A stretch of 21,036 bases of DNA from Oscillospiraceae bacterium (GTDB lineage: Bacteria > Bacillota > Clostridia > Oscillospirales > Oscillospiraceae): contig JAHHSJ010000035.1 in assembly GCA_020025295.1 (NCBI GenBank), positions 1-21,036 on the forward strand, written 5' to 3'. Position numbers and translations under genes: made by a program. The notes below the pieces were generated by a model. That model was not told where the DNA came from, ran no database searches, and saw only the letters and a list, made by a program, of their open reading frames with translations. This document shows, piece after piece, positions 7,059 to 14,006 of the stretch (positions are counted from its first letter, which is position 1; every line of letters begins with the position of its first letter).

Positions 7059-8174
7059 ATGACCCGTGTTTATGATGATTTTTTGAACCTGAGCTGTGAC
7101 ACAAAAATCAAAACAGCACAGGACGGCTGGTATTCCTTTGACGAAACCGTGTTTTACGGCGAAAAGGGTGGAATTCTGCCGGACGAGGGAACCATTAACG
7201 GTCAGAAGGTCTTGGAGCTGAAATGGGAGGACGATGTGGTCTATCACCGCGTGGACGGCGAGCTGCACGACCCCATCCACATGGAAGTGGACCGCATGAC
7301 CCGCTGGTGCAACACCTCCGTTCAGTCTGCGTTCCATATGCTGGACGGGTACTATGCAAAGCTCGGCCTGCATATCGTCGCCATCGGCGTTCATCCCGAC
7401 AATCAGTGGTACGAATTGGACACCAAGACGCTGCCGGAAGGCCATCTGGAGGAAGTTCAGGCGTTCATGGACGAGCAGATCATGAACAACATCAAAACTG
7501 AGATCTCCTATGTCAAGGGCAGCGATTACCCCAATCCCCACTACCAGCAGTATGATGAAGTTCGTATCGTGAAGTTCGGCGATGTGGACACCCAGCCCTG
7601 CGGCACCCCCCATGTCAACGAAACCAAGGACATTCTTGCCTTCACCGTTCTGGGCAGCGCAAAGTCCGGTCGGGGCACCAAGGTCTTTGTTGCCTGCGGT
7701 CCCATGGTCAATGTGCGCCTTCAGGAATACAACGCACTGCTCCGGAGAATGGCCAACGCCGCCACCGCCGGTTTCGACGAGCTGCCGCACAAGCTGGAAG
7801 GTCTGCTTACCTCCAACAAGCAGCTGACCAAAGAGGTGGACGAGCTGCGCCGGGAGCTCTATGAGTACAAGGCCGCCGAACTGCTGAACTCGGACGAACT
7901 GGTTCTGGTCTGTCCCGACGCCGACCCCAAAGCGCTCCGCACACTCAGTCAGGCAATCTCCGCTCGGGCCACCCGGGATGTCATTCTGGCGGCAGAGTTC
8001 GACGGACGCACCAGCTTCACGATCATCTCCCCCGACGGCAAAGCAAGAGACCTGTTTGAGAAGTTGAAAACCGCTGCAGACATCACCGGAGGCGGCCCTC
8101 CTAAAATTGTAAGTGGAAAAGCCCAGCTCTCTCTGGTGGAATTTCAAAACATCGCAAATTGCACAATTCAGTAA
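7059..8174 (+). CDS. AlaX/AlaRS editing-domain-like protein with altered zinc site
   Basis: This 371-residue protein resembles long AlaX-type alanyl-tRNA editing proteins. It has an N-terminal beta-barrel element FYGEKGGILPDEG (32-44; the family has FYPxGGGQPxDxG), a second additional domain with the CxxxH zinc half-site CGTPH (Cys181, His185), a coiled coil (about 245-272) and a C-terminal DHHA1-like domain (280-370) with a glycine-rich GGGPPK. The other half of the zinc site, normally HxxxH (as in HTATH), reads NTSVQ (85-89), so both histidines appear lost. Editing AlaX proteins need this zinc for deacylating Ser/Gly-tRNA(Ala); this copy may be inactive or do something else. The ATG at 7059 follows GAGGAGG; an upstream in-frame extension runs into the tRNA and is rejected. 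A strong terminator follows. Confidence 0.82.
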   Translation: MTRVYDDFLNLSCDTKIKTAQDGWYSFDETVFYGEKGGILPDEGTINGQKVLELKWEDDVVYHRVDGELHDPIHMEVDRMTRWCNTSVQSAFHMLDGYYAKLGLHIVAIGVHPDNQWYELDTKTLPEGHLEEVQAFMDEQIMNNIKTEISYVKGSDYPNPHYQQYDEVRIVKFGDVDTQPCGTPHVNETKDILAFTVLGSAKSGRGTKVFVACGPMVNVRLQEYNALLRRMANAATAGFDELPHKLEGLLTSNKQLTKEVDELRRELYEYKAAELLNSDELVLVCPDADPKALRTLSQAISARATRDVILAAEFDGRTSFTIISPDGKARDLFEKLKTAADITGGGPPKIVSGKAQLSLVEFQNIANCTIQ

Positions 8175-8181
8175 ATCGTTT

Positions 8182-8226
8182 TCAGGCAAAGTGATGCAAA
8201 CCGGCATCACTTTGCCTGATTTTTTT
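8182..8226 (+). terminator. Terminator of the AlaX-like gene
   Basis: A 16-bp perfect stem (8182-8197 with 8204-8219, TCAGGCAAAGTGATGC type) with loop AAACCG is followed by seven T (8220-8226). Confidence 0.94.
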
Positions 8227-8286
8227 CGCGTTTAGGATAGTTTATGTCAAACTGTGTAAAAACCCGTCGACTCTTATACCGAGATG

Positions 8287-8314
8287 TTGGCTAAAATATA
8301 CAATGACCTATAAA
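8287..8314 (+). promoter_or_regulatory. Candidate promoter of the arcA operon
   Basis: TTGGCT (8287-8292) and TATAAA (8309-8314) are spaced by 16 bp. A start near 8321 would give a ~107-nt leader containing the inverted repeat at 8361-8412. Other AT-rich hexamers (such as TATTAT near 8347) lack a -35 partner. Confidence 0.5.
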
Positions 8315-8360
8315 GGAAAGTTCCAGCCTGACTTATAGAATAAAGTATTATGATAGTAGT

Positions 8361-8412
8361 CATGAATTGGTAGCGCCTTGCGTCTGATGGCGCTCCAAAA
8401 TTAAAATTCATG
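8361..8412 (+). promoter_or_regulatory. Long inverted repeat in the arcA leader
   Basis: CATGAATT (8361-8368) is complementary to AATTCATG (8405-8412), and nested inside, AGCGCC (8372-8377) pairs with GGCGCT (8389-8394), with TTGG/CCAA (8367-8370/8395-8398) as an alternative flanking pair. The repeat ends six bases before the AGGAGG of arcA. It could be an RNA hairpin controlling translation or decay, or a DNA site: the outer arms hold TGAAT and ATTCA, the half-sites of ArgR-type ARG boxes, but 40 bp apart rather than adjacent. Confidence 0.55.
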
Positions 8413-8427
8413 TATTTAGGAGGAACT

Positions 8428-9660
8428 ATGAAAGGTATTTGCGTTCGAAGCGAAATCAATCCGCTGAAGAAAGTTCTGTTGCACCGTCCTGGCAAGGAGC
8501 TGCTGAACCTGACTCCTGACAGACTGCCCGAGCTGCTGTTTGATGACGTCCCCTTCCTGCGGGTCGCTCAGGCAGAGCACGACGCTTTCGCTAAGATCCT
8601 GCGCGACAACGGCGCCGAAGTCGTCTATCTGGAAGATCTGATGACTGAGGTCCTGAGCCTCCATCCCGAGCTGGTCAAGCCCTTCCTGTACCAGTGGATG
8701 GTCGAAGCCAACATCGTCACCACCAAATGGCAGGAGAAAATCTACGAGTATCTGATCTCCAACTATCAGGGCAAGGCTCTGGTCGAGAAGACCATGGAAG
8801 GCATCACTCTGAAGGAGATGGGCGCCGAGGCTTGCCGTTACTCCATTCAGGACATGGTCGCTCCCATGGACGATCTGGTTGTCGACCCCATGCCCAACCT
8901 GTACTTCACCCGTGACCCCTTCGCCTCTGTCGGCACCGGCGTCACCATGCACAAGATGCGTTTCCCCACTCGCTGCCGCGAGACCATCTATGCTGATTAC
9001 ATCTTCAAATATCATCCCGATTTCGAGGGTCTGGTCACTCGTTATTGCGATCGCGACGATCCTCGTAACATCGAGGGCGGCGACGTGCTGAACCTGACCG
9101 AGGACACTCTGGCTATCGGCATTTCTCAGCGTACCAGCCCCGACGCTATCGAGGCCGTTGCTAAGAAGCTGTTCACCGATCCCAACGCCAAGATCCGCAC
9201 CGTTCTGGCCTTCGACATCCCCGTGTGCCGTGCATTCATGCATCTGGATACCGTCTTTACTCAGATCGATGTGGATAAGTACACTGTGCATCCCGCTATC
9301 ATCGGGCCTCTGACCGTTTACGAAATCACTCCCGGCGCTGAGGATCCCACCGACCTGCAGATCCGCGAGGTTGATTCCGACCTGAAGCACATCCTCGAGA
9401 AGTACACTCATGTGGACGACGTCAAGCTGATCTACTGCGGCGGCGATGACCTGATTGCTGCTGCTCGTGAGCAGTGGAACGACGGCTCCAACACCCTGTG
9501 CATCGCTCCCGGCAAGATCGTTGTTTACGAGCGTAACGACGTCTCCAACGAGATCCTGCGCAAGGCCGGCCTGACGGTTCTGGAGATGCCCTCCGCTGAG
9601 CTGTCTCGTGGCCGTGGCGGTCCTCGCTGCATGTCCATGCCTCTGATCCGTGCCGAGTAA
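8428..9660 (+). CDS. arcA: Arginine deiminase
   Basis: ArcA hydrolyses arginine to citrulline and ammonia, the first step of the arginine deiminase (ADI) pathway that yields ATP from arginine in the cytoplasm. All family signatures are present: FTRDPF (160-165), EGGD (216-219), HLDTVF (272-277) and the C-terminal SRGRGGPRC with the nucleophilic Cys401. The length of 410 residues is normal. The ATG at 8428 has AGGAGG seven bases upstream; an in-frame ATG at 8410 would put the ribosome binding site inside the gene and is rejected. Codons lean to CTG, GCT and CGT, as expected for strong expression. It leads an operon with arcB and an arcD-like transporter, behind a leader with a long inverted repeat. 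Confidence 0.97.
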   Translation: MKGICVRSEINPLKKVLLHRPGKELLNLTPDRLPELLFDDVPFLRVAQAEHDAFAKILRDNGAEVVYLEDLMTEVLSLHPELVKPFLYQWMVEANIVTTKWQEKIYEYLISNYQGKALVEKTMEGITLKEMGAEACRYSIQDMVAPMDDLVVDPMPNLYFTRDPFASVGTGVTMHKMRFPTRCRETIYADYIFKYHPDFEGLVTRYCDRDDPRNIEGGDVLNLTEDTLAIGISQRTSPDAIEAVAKKLFTDPNAKIRTVLAFDIPVCRAFMHLDTVFTQIDVDKYTVHPAIIGPLTVYEITPGAEDPTDLQIREVDSDLKHILEKYTHVDDVKLIYCGGDDLIAAAREQWNDGSNTLCIAPGKIVVYERNDVSNEILRKAGLTVLEMPSAELSRGRGGPRCMSMPLIRAE

Positions 9661-9668
9661 TCGGATCA
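9644..9668 (+). repeat. Hairpin spanning the arcA stop codon
   Basis: TGATCCG (9644-9650) pairs with CGGATCA (9662-9668); the arcA TAA lies in the loop. A short T run (9675-9679) follows, so it might weakly attenuate transcription or protect the arcA 3' end, but the spacing is poor for a terminator. Confidence 0.4.
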
Positions 9669-9709
9669 AAACCAGTTTTTATCTATAATTCTAAGGAGGA
9701 ACTCAATTT

Positions 9710-10702
9710 ATGGGACTCAATATTAGAGGACGCAGCTTCCTGACTCTGCTGGACTTCACTCCGGAAGAGATCAACTATCTGATCGATCTGGCTGCAGAGT
9801 TTAAGCGCATGAAGAACAACGGTGTCGAGCACAAGTGGCTGACCGAGAAGCAGGTCGTCCTGCTGTTCGAGAAGACCTCCACTCGTACTCGCTGCGCCTT
9901 CGAAGTCGGCGCCCGTGACCTGGGTATGGGCGTTACCTTCCTGGATCCCGGATCTTCCCAGATGGGCAAGAAGGAATCCTTGGCCGATACCGCTAAGGTT
10001 CTGGGCCGTATGTATGACGGCATTGAGTACCGCGGTTTCAAGCAGTCCGTGGTCGAGGATCTGGCTAAGTACTCCGGCGTGCCCGTGTGGAACGGCCTGA
10101 CCGACGACTTCCATCCCACTCAGATGCTGGCTGATATGCTGACCGTCCGTGAGGAGTTCGGCAATCTGCGCGGCCGCAAGCTCACCTTCTTCGGAGACGC
10201 TCGTAACAACGTTGCTAACTCCCTGATGGTTGTTTGCGCTAAGCTGGGTATGCACTTCTGTGCTTGCGGTCCTCAGGACCTGATGCCTGCCAAGGAGCTC
10301 GTTGAGCGCTGCCAGGCTGTTGCCGCTGAGACCGGTGCTGTTCTGGAGTTCACCAGCGATGTTGCTGTGGGCGCTAAGGATTGCGATGTTCTGTACACCG
10401 ACATTTGGGTCTCCATGGGTGAGCCCGCCGAGCTGTGGGCTCAGCGCATCAAGCTGCTGCTGCCCTATCAGGTAAACAAGGAAGTTATGGCTATGGCTAA
10501 GCCCACCGCCATCTTCATGCATTGCCTGCCTTCCTTCCATGACCGTGACACCACGGTTGGTGAAGACATCTACCAGAAGTTCGGTCTGGAAGCTATGGAA
10601 GTCACCGACGATGTGTTCCTGGGCACTCAGGCTCGCCAGTTCCAGGAAGCTGAGAACCGTATGCACACCATCAAGGCTGTGATGTACGCTACTCTGAAGT
10701 AA
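9710..10702 (+). CDS. arcB: Ornithine carbamoyltransferase, catabolic type
   Basis: This 330-residue enzyme converts citrulline and phosphate to ornithine and carbamoyl phosphate in the ADI pathway. The carbamoyl-phosphate site STRTR is at 57-61, HPTQ at 135-138, the ornithine-binding DxxxSMG as DIWVSMG at 231-237, and HCLPSFHD at 271-278 with the active-site cysteine 272. The catabolic role (rather than anabolic ArgF) is inferred from its place 49 bp after arcA and before an arcD-like gene. AAGGAGG precedes the ATG. Codon use matches arcA. Carbamate kinase (arcC), which would use the carbamoyl phosphate to make ATP, is not in the window. Confidence 0.95.
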   Translation: MGLNIRGRSFLTLLDFTPEEINYLIDLAAEFKRMKNNGVEHKWLTEKQVVLLFEKTSTRTRCAFEVGARDLGMGVTFLDPGSSQMGKKESLADTAKVLGRMYDGIEYRGFKQSVVEDLAKYSGVPVWNGLTDDFHPTQMLADMLTVREEFGNLRGRKLTFFGDARNNVANSLMVVCAKLGMHFCACGPQDLMPAKELVERCQAVAAETGAVLEFTSDVAVGAKDCDVLYTDIWVSMGEPAELWAQRIKLLLPYQVNKEVMAMAKPTAIFMHCLPSFHDRDTTVGEDIYQKFGLEAMEVTDDVFLGTQARQFQEAENRMHTIKAVMYATLK

Positions 10703-11039
10703 TTCAAAGAAATGAACTGAAGCCGCTTCCGAGGCAATGTTCTTACATTGCCTCGGAGGTGGCACAGGGAAATGCAGTGATTCTTGGCCGCTGTATTTCC
10801 CGCAGATCGGCACAATCCCCGTGGTCATGGCAAGTTCCGCTGTATGCGGTGTCATGACTTGTGGGCGTTCCCGATCTTATCCTTGTCCGTTGCACATATC
10901 AACCTGGGTATGACGGTGCTGATCTTCTCCTGCACAGGACCCAATCGGGTTTTGAATCCGGACAATCGGCACCGCTAATACCAAATAGCTGAAGCTGCAC
11001 ACAAAATGCAGCTCGAGAAGAAAGAAGGAAGAGATTGCT
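10703..11039 (+). promoter_or_regulatory. Hairpin-rich arcB-arcD intercistronic region
   Basis: No gene is seen in these 337 bases. By eye they hold a chain of strong inverted repeats: a perfect 19-bp stem with loop TCTT (10722-10740/10745-10763, one G-U region); an 11-bp stem (10767-10777/10791-10801); a branched element closed by AGATCGG/CCGATCT (10804-10810/10871-10877) enclosing GTCATG/CATGAC and CCGC/GCGG; two mutually exclusive long-range pairings, TTGTCCG/CGGACAA (10883-10889/10959-10965) and a 10-bp pairing (10914-10923/10965-10974); and AGCTGCA/TGCAGCT (10993-10999/11007-11013) just before the arcD ribosome binding site. None is followed by a T tract, so they are not ordinary terminators. 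Confidence 0.6.
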
Positions 11040-12491
11040 ATGGCCACCCCCGCAAAGAAAAAGAAGAAACGTGCGTTAAGTACCTTCGCTATCTTGCTGG
11101 CTGTCCTGCTGCTGGTTTCTATCGTTACTTGGATCGCCAGCGGTCAGGTCTACACCGACCCCGAGACCGGAGAAGCTGCTCAGGTCATGGGCGTTACCCT
11201 CGGCTCCATTCTGATGGCTCCGATTAGTGGCTGGCATAACGCCGGCGACGTTATCGGATTCGTCTTCTGCTTGGGCGCATTCCTGTCCTTGGTTACCGCT
11301 ACCGGTGCTTTGGAAACCGGTATTCATGTATTGGTTAAGAAGCTCCACGGCAAGGAACTCGCTCTGGTTTGGATTCTGATGTTCCTCTTCTCCGTTGGTG
11401 GTACTACCTACGGTATGGGTGAGGAAACCGTCGGCTTCTACATCCTGTTGGCTTCCACGATGATGGTTGCCGGCTTTGACCCCCTGGTTGGTGCTGCTAC
11501 CGTCCTGCTGGGCGCTGGCACCGGCGTTCTGGGCTCCACCATCAACCCCTTCTCCACCGGCGCTGCTGTTGCCGCTGCTGGCGTTGATGTGAACATGAGC
11601 ATTGTCTACGCTGAAGGCATCATCCTGTGGCTGGTCTCCTATCTGATCTCCGCTACTTTCGTTACCATCTATGCTAAGCATGTCCGTGCCACCAAGGGCT
11701 CCATCCTGACTGCTGATCAGCTGCAGGTTTGCCGCGAGGCCTATGGTCAGTCGGATGAACTGGGCGATGATATCCATCTGACCGGTCGTCAGAAGGCTTG
11801 CCTGATCGTGTTCGCTATCACCTTCGTCGTCATGATTCTGGGCTTCATCCCCTGGGGCAGCCTGAGCGAGGGTGCTTACAACTTCCTCGGCTTCACTCAC
11901 TACCTGACCGGCAAACAGCTGGGCGACTGGTGGTTCGATGACGCTGCTACTTGGTTCCTGCTGATGGGCATCATCATTGGCCTAATCGGTATCGACGACA
12001 AGTCCAAGATCGTGCGCTGCGTGGTCAACGGCTTTGCTGATATGATCGAGGTTAACCTGGTTATTGCTCTGGCTCGTGCCACTACCGTTATCATGGCTTC
12101 CACCGGCTTGGGCACTTGGCTGGTCGAGGTTTCCGTCACCGCTCTGTCCGCCAGCGGTCTTCCCGCACCGGTCTTTGGCTTCCTGGATTACCTGCTCCAC
12201 ATTGGACTGAGCTTCCTGGTGCCTTCTTCCTCCGGTCTGGCTTCCCTGTCCTCCCCCATCGTTTCCCCCATCGTGGCAAACATAGGCTGGTCCGTGGAAA
12301 CTTCCATCATGATCAACGTAGCTGCCAACGGCTTCGTCAACCTGTTCACTCCTACCTGCGGCTTCATCATGGGTGGTCTGGCTCTTGCCCGTATCCCCTA
12401 TGAGACTTGGCTGAAGTGGGCTTCCAAGCTGCTGGTCATCCTGTGCGTCGTCGTTGCAGTGATCCTGACTGTGGCTATGATGGTCCTGTAA
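11040..12491 (+). CDS. arcD: YfcC-family transporter, probable arginine/ornithine exchanger
   Basis: This 483-residue protein has a Lys-rich cytoplasmic start (KKKKKR) and about twelve hydrophobic segments typical of the YfcC/DcuC-like anaerobic carrier family, with the conserved GGTTYGMGEET (about 118-128), GAGTGVLGSTINPF (about 158-171) and the PSSSGLASLSSP and NLFTPTCGFIMGG segments in the second half. Members of this family beside arcA and arcB act as arginine/ornithine antiporters; that role here is inferred from the operon, and an amino-acid or peptide-derived carboxylate could be the true substrate. The ATG at 11040 follows GGAAGAG. The structured 337-nt gap before it suggests separate control of its level. 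The stop lies in the first copy of a 42-bp tandem duplication. Confidence 0.88.
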   Translation: MATPAKKKKKRALSTFAILLAVLLLVSIVTWIASGQVYTDPETGEAAQVMGVTLGSILMAPISGWHNAGDVIGFVFCLGAFLSLVTATGALETGIHVLVKKLHGKELALVWILMFLFSVGGTTYGMGEETVGFYILLASTMMVAGFDPLVGAATVLLGAGTGVLGSTINPFSTGAAVAAAGVDVNMSIVYAEGIILWLVSYLISATFVTIYAKHVRATKGSILTADQLQVCREAYGQSDELGDDIHLTGRQKACLIVFAITFVVMILGFIPWGSLSEGAYNFLGFTHYLTGKQLGDWWFDDAATWFLLMGIIIGLIGIDDKSKIVRCVVNGFADMIEVNLVIALARATTVIMASTGLGTWLVEVSVTALSASGLPAPVFGFLDYLLHIGLSFLVPSSSGLASLSSPIVSPIVANIGWSVETSIMINVAANGFVNLFTPTCGFIMGGLALARIPYETWLKWASKLLVILCVVVAVILTVAMMVL

Positions 12492-12537
12492 AATAGAACA
12501 GTTGTCTTGACTGTATCTATGATGTTCCTGTAAAATA
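12454..12537 (+). repeat. 42-bp tandem duplication over the arcD 3' end
   Basis: Positions 12454-12495 and 12496-12537 match at about 33 of 42 bases, with the best part (12467-12495 vs 12509-12537) identical at 26 of 29. The first copy encodes the last residues TVAMMVL and the stop; the second, in the same frame, would encode TVSMMFL and a stop, so the duplication was of whole codons and the second copy is now untranslated. Confidence 0.8.
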
Positions 12538-12580
12538 AAAGGGCGAGGATACCTGTCTTCACTTTCCCTTTTCGGAGAGC

Positions 12581-12615
12581 CGGCTGTGTGCCTTGTGCAC
12601 ACAGCCGTGCCGCTT
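12581..12615 (+). terminator. Probable terminator of the arc operon
   Basis: An 11-bp perfect stem (12581-12591 with 12597-12607, CGGCTGTGTGC type, loop CTTGT) is followed after TGCCGC by TTTT. The stem is strong but the T tract is short and displaced, so some readthrough into the AraC-type gene is likely. Confidence 0.65.
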
Positions 12616-12649
12616 TTCATTGTACTTACAGAAAGGTGGATCAACACAG

Positions 12650-13945
12650 ATGAAAAAATCGGCAGTCCTTCAGGACAGCAGCGTCTCCGCATCTGACCCG
12701 GCTACTCTTTGTTCTTTCGACTATGAAGCTATCCAAGTCCCCACGCAAGCACTCATTCATCAGGCCGCACGATTTCTTTATATTAAGGAAGGTAAGGGCT
12801 CCATTAAGATTGATGATGTGGAGTACAAAATCGTACCCAACACCCTGATTGCCATTACACCTTGGAAGATCACTGAAATTACTTCTGTGAGCGAAACCCT
12901 GCGTCTGATTCGTATTGTCTATGATTATCAGTACATTAACTCGTTCCTGAAAAGCGACTATGCCATGGCAGAGGAAAGCGCTGAGTTAATCCAGTTCCTG
13001 GCAATCGATCCCGTTGTGTATTTGGACTCGGTTCAGTCCGAACACATCGATCAAATTGCTGAGCAGCTCAAGGAAGAGCTGGGCGTGGAATCCACCCACA
13101 GCACGCCCCCTTCCCATCCCCTGTCCAAGCTTTATATTACGAACAAGGTCATTGAACTGATGATCGTGTACCGACGATATGTGACAGCAATCCAAGGTGA
13201 GCAGGAAAGCGAGCAGGATATTCTCTCCGGAGAATCGATCCTGAGCTACCTTTACGCTCACTCCAGCGAAAAGCTGACCCTTTCTAATGTGGCGGGCGCC
13301 TTCTTTATGTCAGAATCCAATCTTTCCAAGCAGATTGCAGCGCTGACCAATTCGTCTTTCTCCAAAATTCTGACCAATATCCGAATTGAAAAAACGGCAG
13401 ATTATCTGATCTATACCGATCTAACCCTAAACGAAATCGCTGATTTGGTGGGCTTTGTTGACGCCTCCCATCTCTCCAAGCACTTTGTTGCTCATCTAAA
13501 TATTTCTCCCAGCAAATATCGCAAACTCTATGGCAAGTTCAAAAACAAATTCGATCTTACCGGAAAAAATGTGGCTTTTGCCGCAACCGATTATATCTAC
13601 CGCAACTATGCTACTGAGAAACTGACCGCAGACCAGATTGCATCCCAGTACGGCATTTCAGTCCACGAGCTGAATCGCCAGATGCTGTTTTACACCGGTC
13701 AGAACTGTGAATCACTGCTAAATGCGGTCCGCATCAACCATGCGTGCGAGCTGCTGATTTCTACGGATTATTATGTCATTGACGTGGCCTTTGAGGTCGG
13801 ATACAATAATGTCAAGACTTTCAATATGAATTTCATGAAGTACAAGGGAATGACTCCCACTGAATTCCGCAATCGGATAATGCTTCAAAAGGAAGACGGC
13901 AGCGTCGTACAGCGCCGCCCCTCCACGAAAAATCAAACCAAGTAA
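12650..13945 (+). CDS. AraC-family regulator with two HTH domains
   Basis: This 431-residue protein has an N-terminal cupin-like sensing domain (about 25-95), a helical linker, and two consecutive AraC-type DNA-binding domains. The first spans about 196-293, with YLYAHSSEKLTLSNVA, SNLSKQ and the second HTH IADLVGFVDASHLSKHF; the second spans about 312-408, with YIYRNYATEKLTADQIA, VHELNRQ, VAFEVGYNNVKTFNMNF and the family-ending YKGMTPTEFR. One such domain is usual, so this is a duplicated or fused layout. Its place directly after the arc genes makes it the likely regulator of arginine catabolism, perhaps responding to arginine. The ATG at 12650 follows AAAGGTGG; an in-frame extension to 12593 runs into the terminator stem. 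Codon use is more AT-rich than in arcA. Confidence 0.9.
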   Translation: MKKSAVLQDSSVSASDPATLCSFDYEAIQVPTQALIHQAARFLYIKEGKGSIKIDDVEYKIVPNTLIAITPWKITEITSVSETLRLIRIVYDYQYINSFLKSDYAMAEESAELIQFLAIDPVVYLDSVQSEHIDQIAEQLKEELGVESTHSTPPSHPLSKLYITNKVIELMIVYRRYVTAIQGEQESEQDILSGESILSYLYAHSSEKLTLSNVAGAFFMSESNLSKQIAALTNSSFSKILTNIRIEKTADYLIYTDLTLNEIADLVGFVDASHLSKHFVAHLNISPSKYRKLYGKFKNKFDLTGKNVAFAATDYIYRNYATEKLTADQIASQYGISVHELNRQMLFYTGQNCESLLNAVRINHACELLISTDYYVIDVAFEVGYNNVKTFNMNFMKYKGMTPTEFRNRIMLQKEDGSVVQRRPSTKNQTK

Positions 13946-13952
13946 CCCAGAT

Positions 13953-14006
13953 GCGGTATGCAGCGCACAAAATCTGCTTCAATGCAGATTTTGTCGCTCA
14001 TGCCGC
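13953..14006. repeat. Long bulged inverted repeat after the AraC-type gene
   Basis: The arms GCGGTATG/CATGCCGC, AGCG/CGCT and ACAAAATCTGC/GCAGATTTTGT pair in register (13953-13977 with 13984-14006), 23 bp with two single C bulges and loop TTCAAT. It begins eight bases after the stop. No T tract follows on either strand, so it may act as a 3' stabiliser or a terminator of unusual type. Confidence 0.7.

Noticed and set aside
10784..10978. A 64-codon open frame in the arcB-arcD gap
   Set aside because: No ribosome binding site, atypical composition, and the sequence is dominated by inverted repeats that better explain it.
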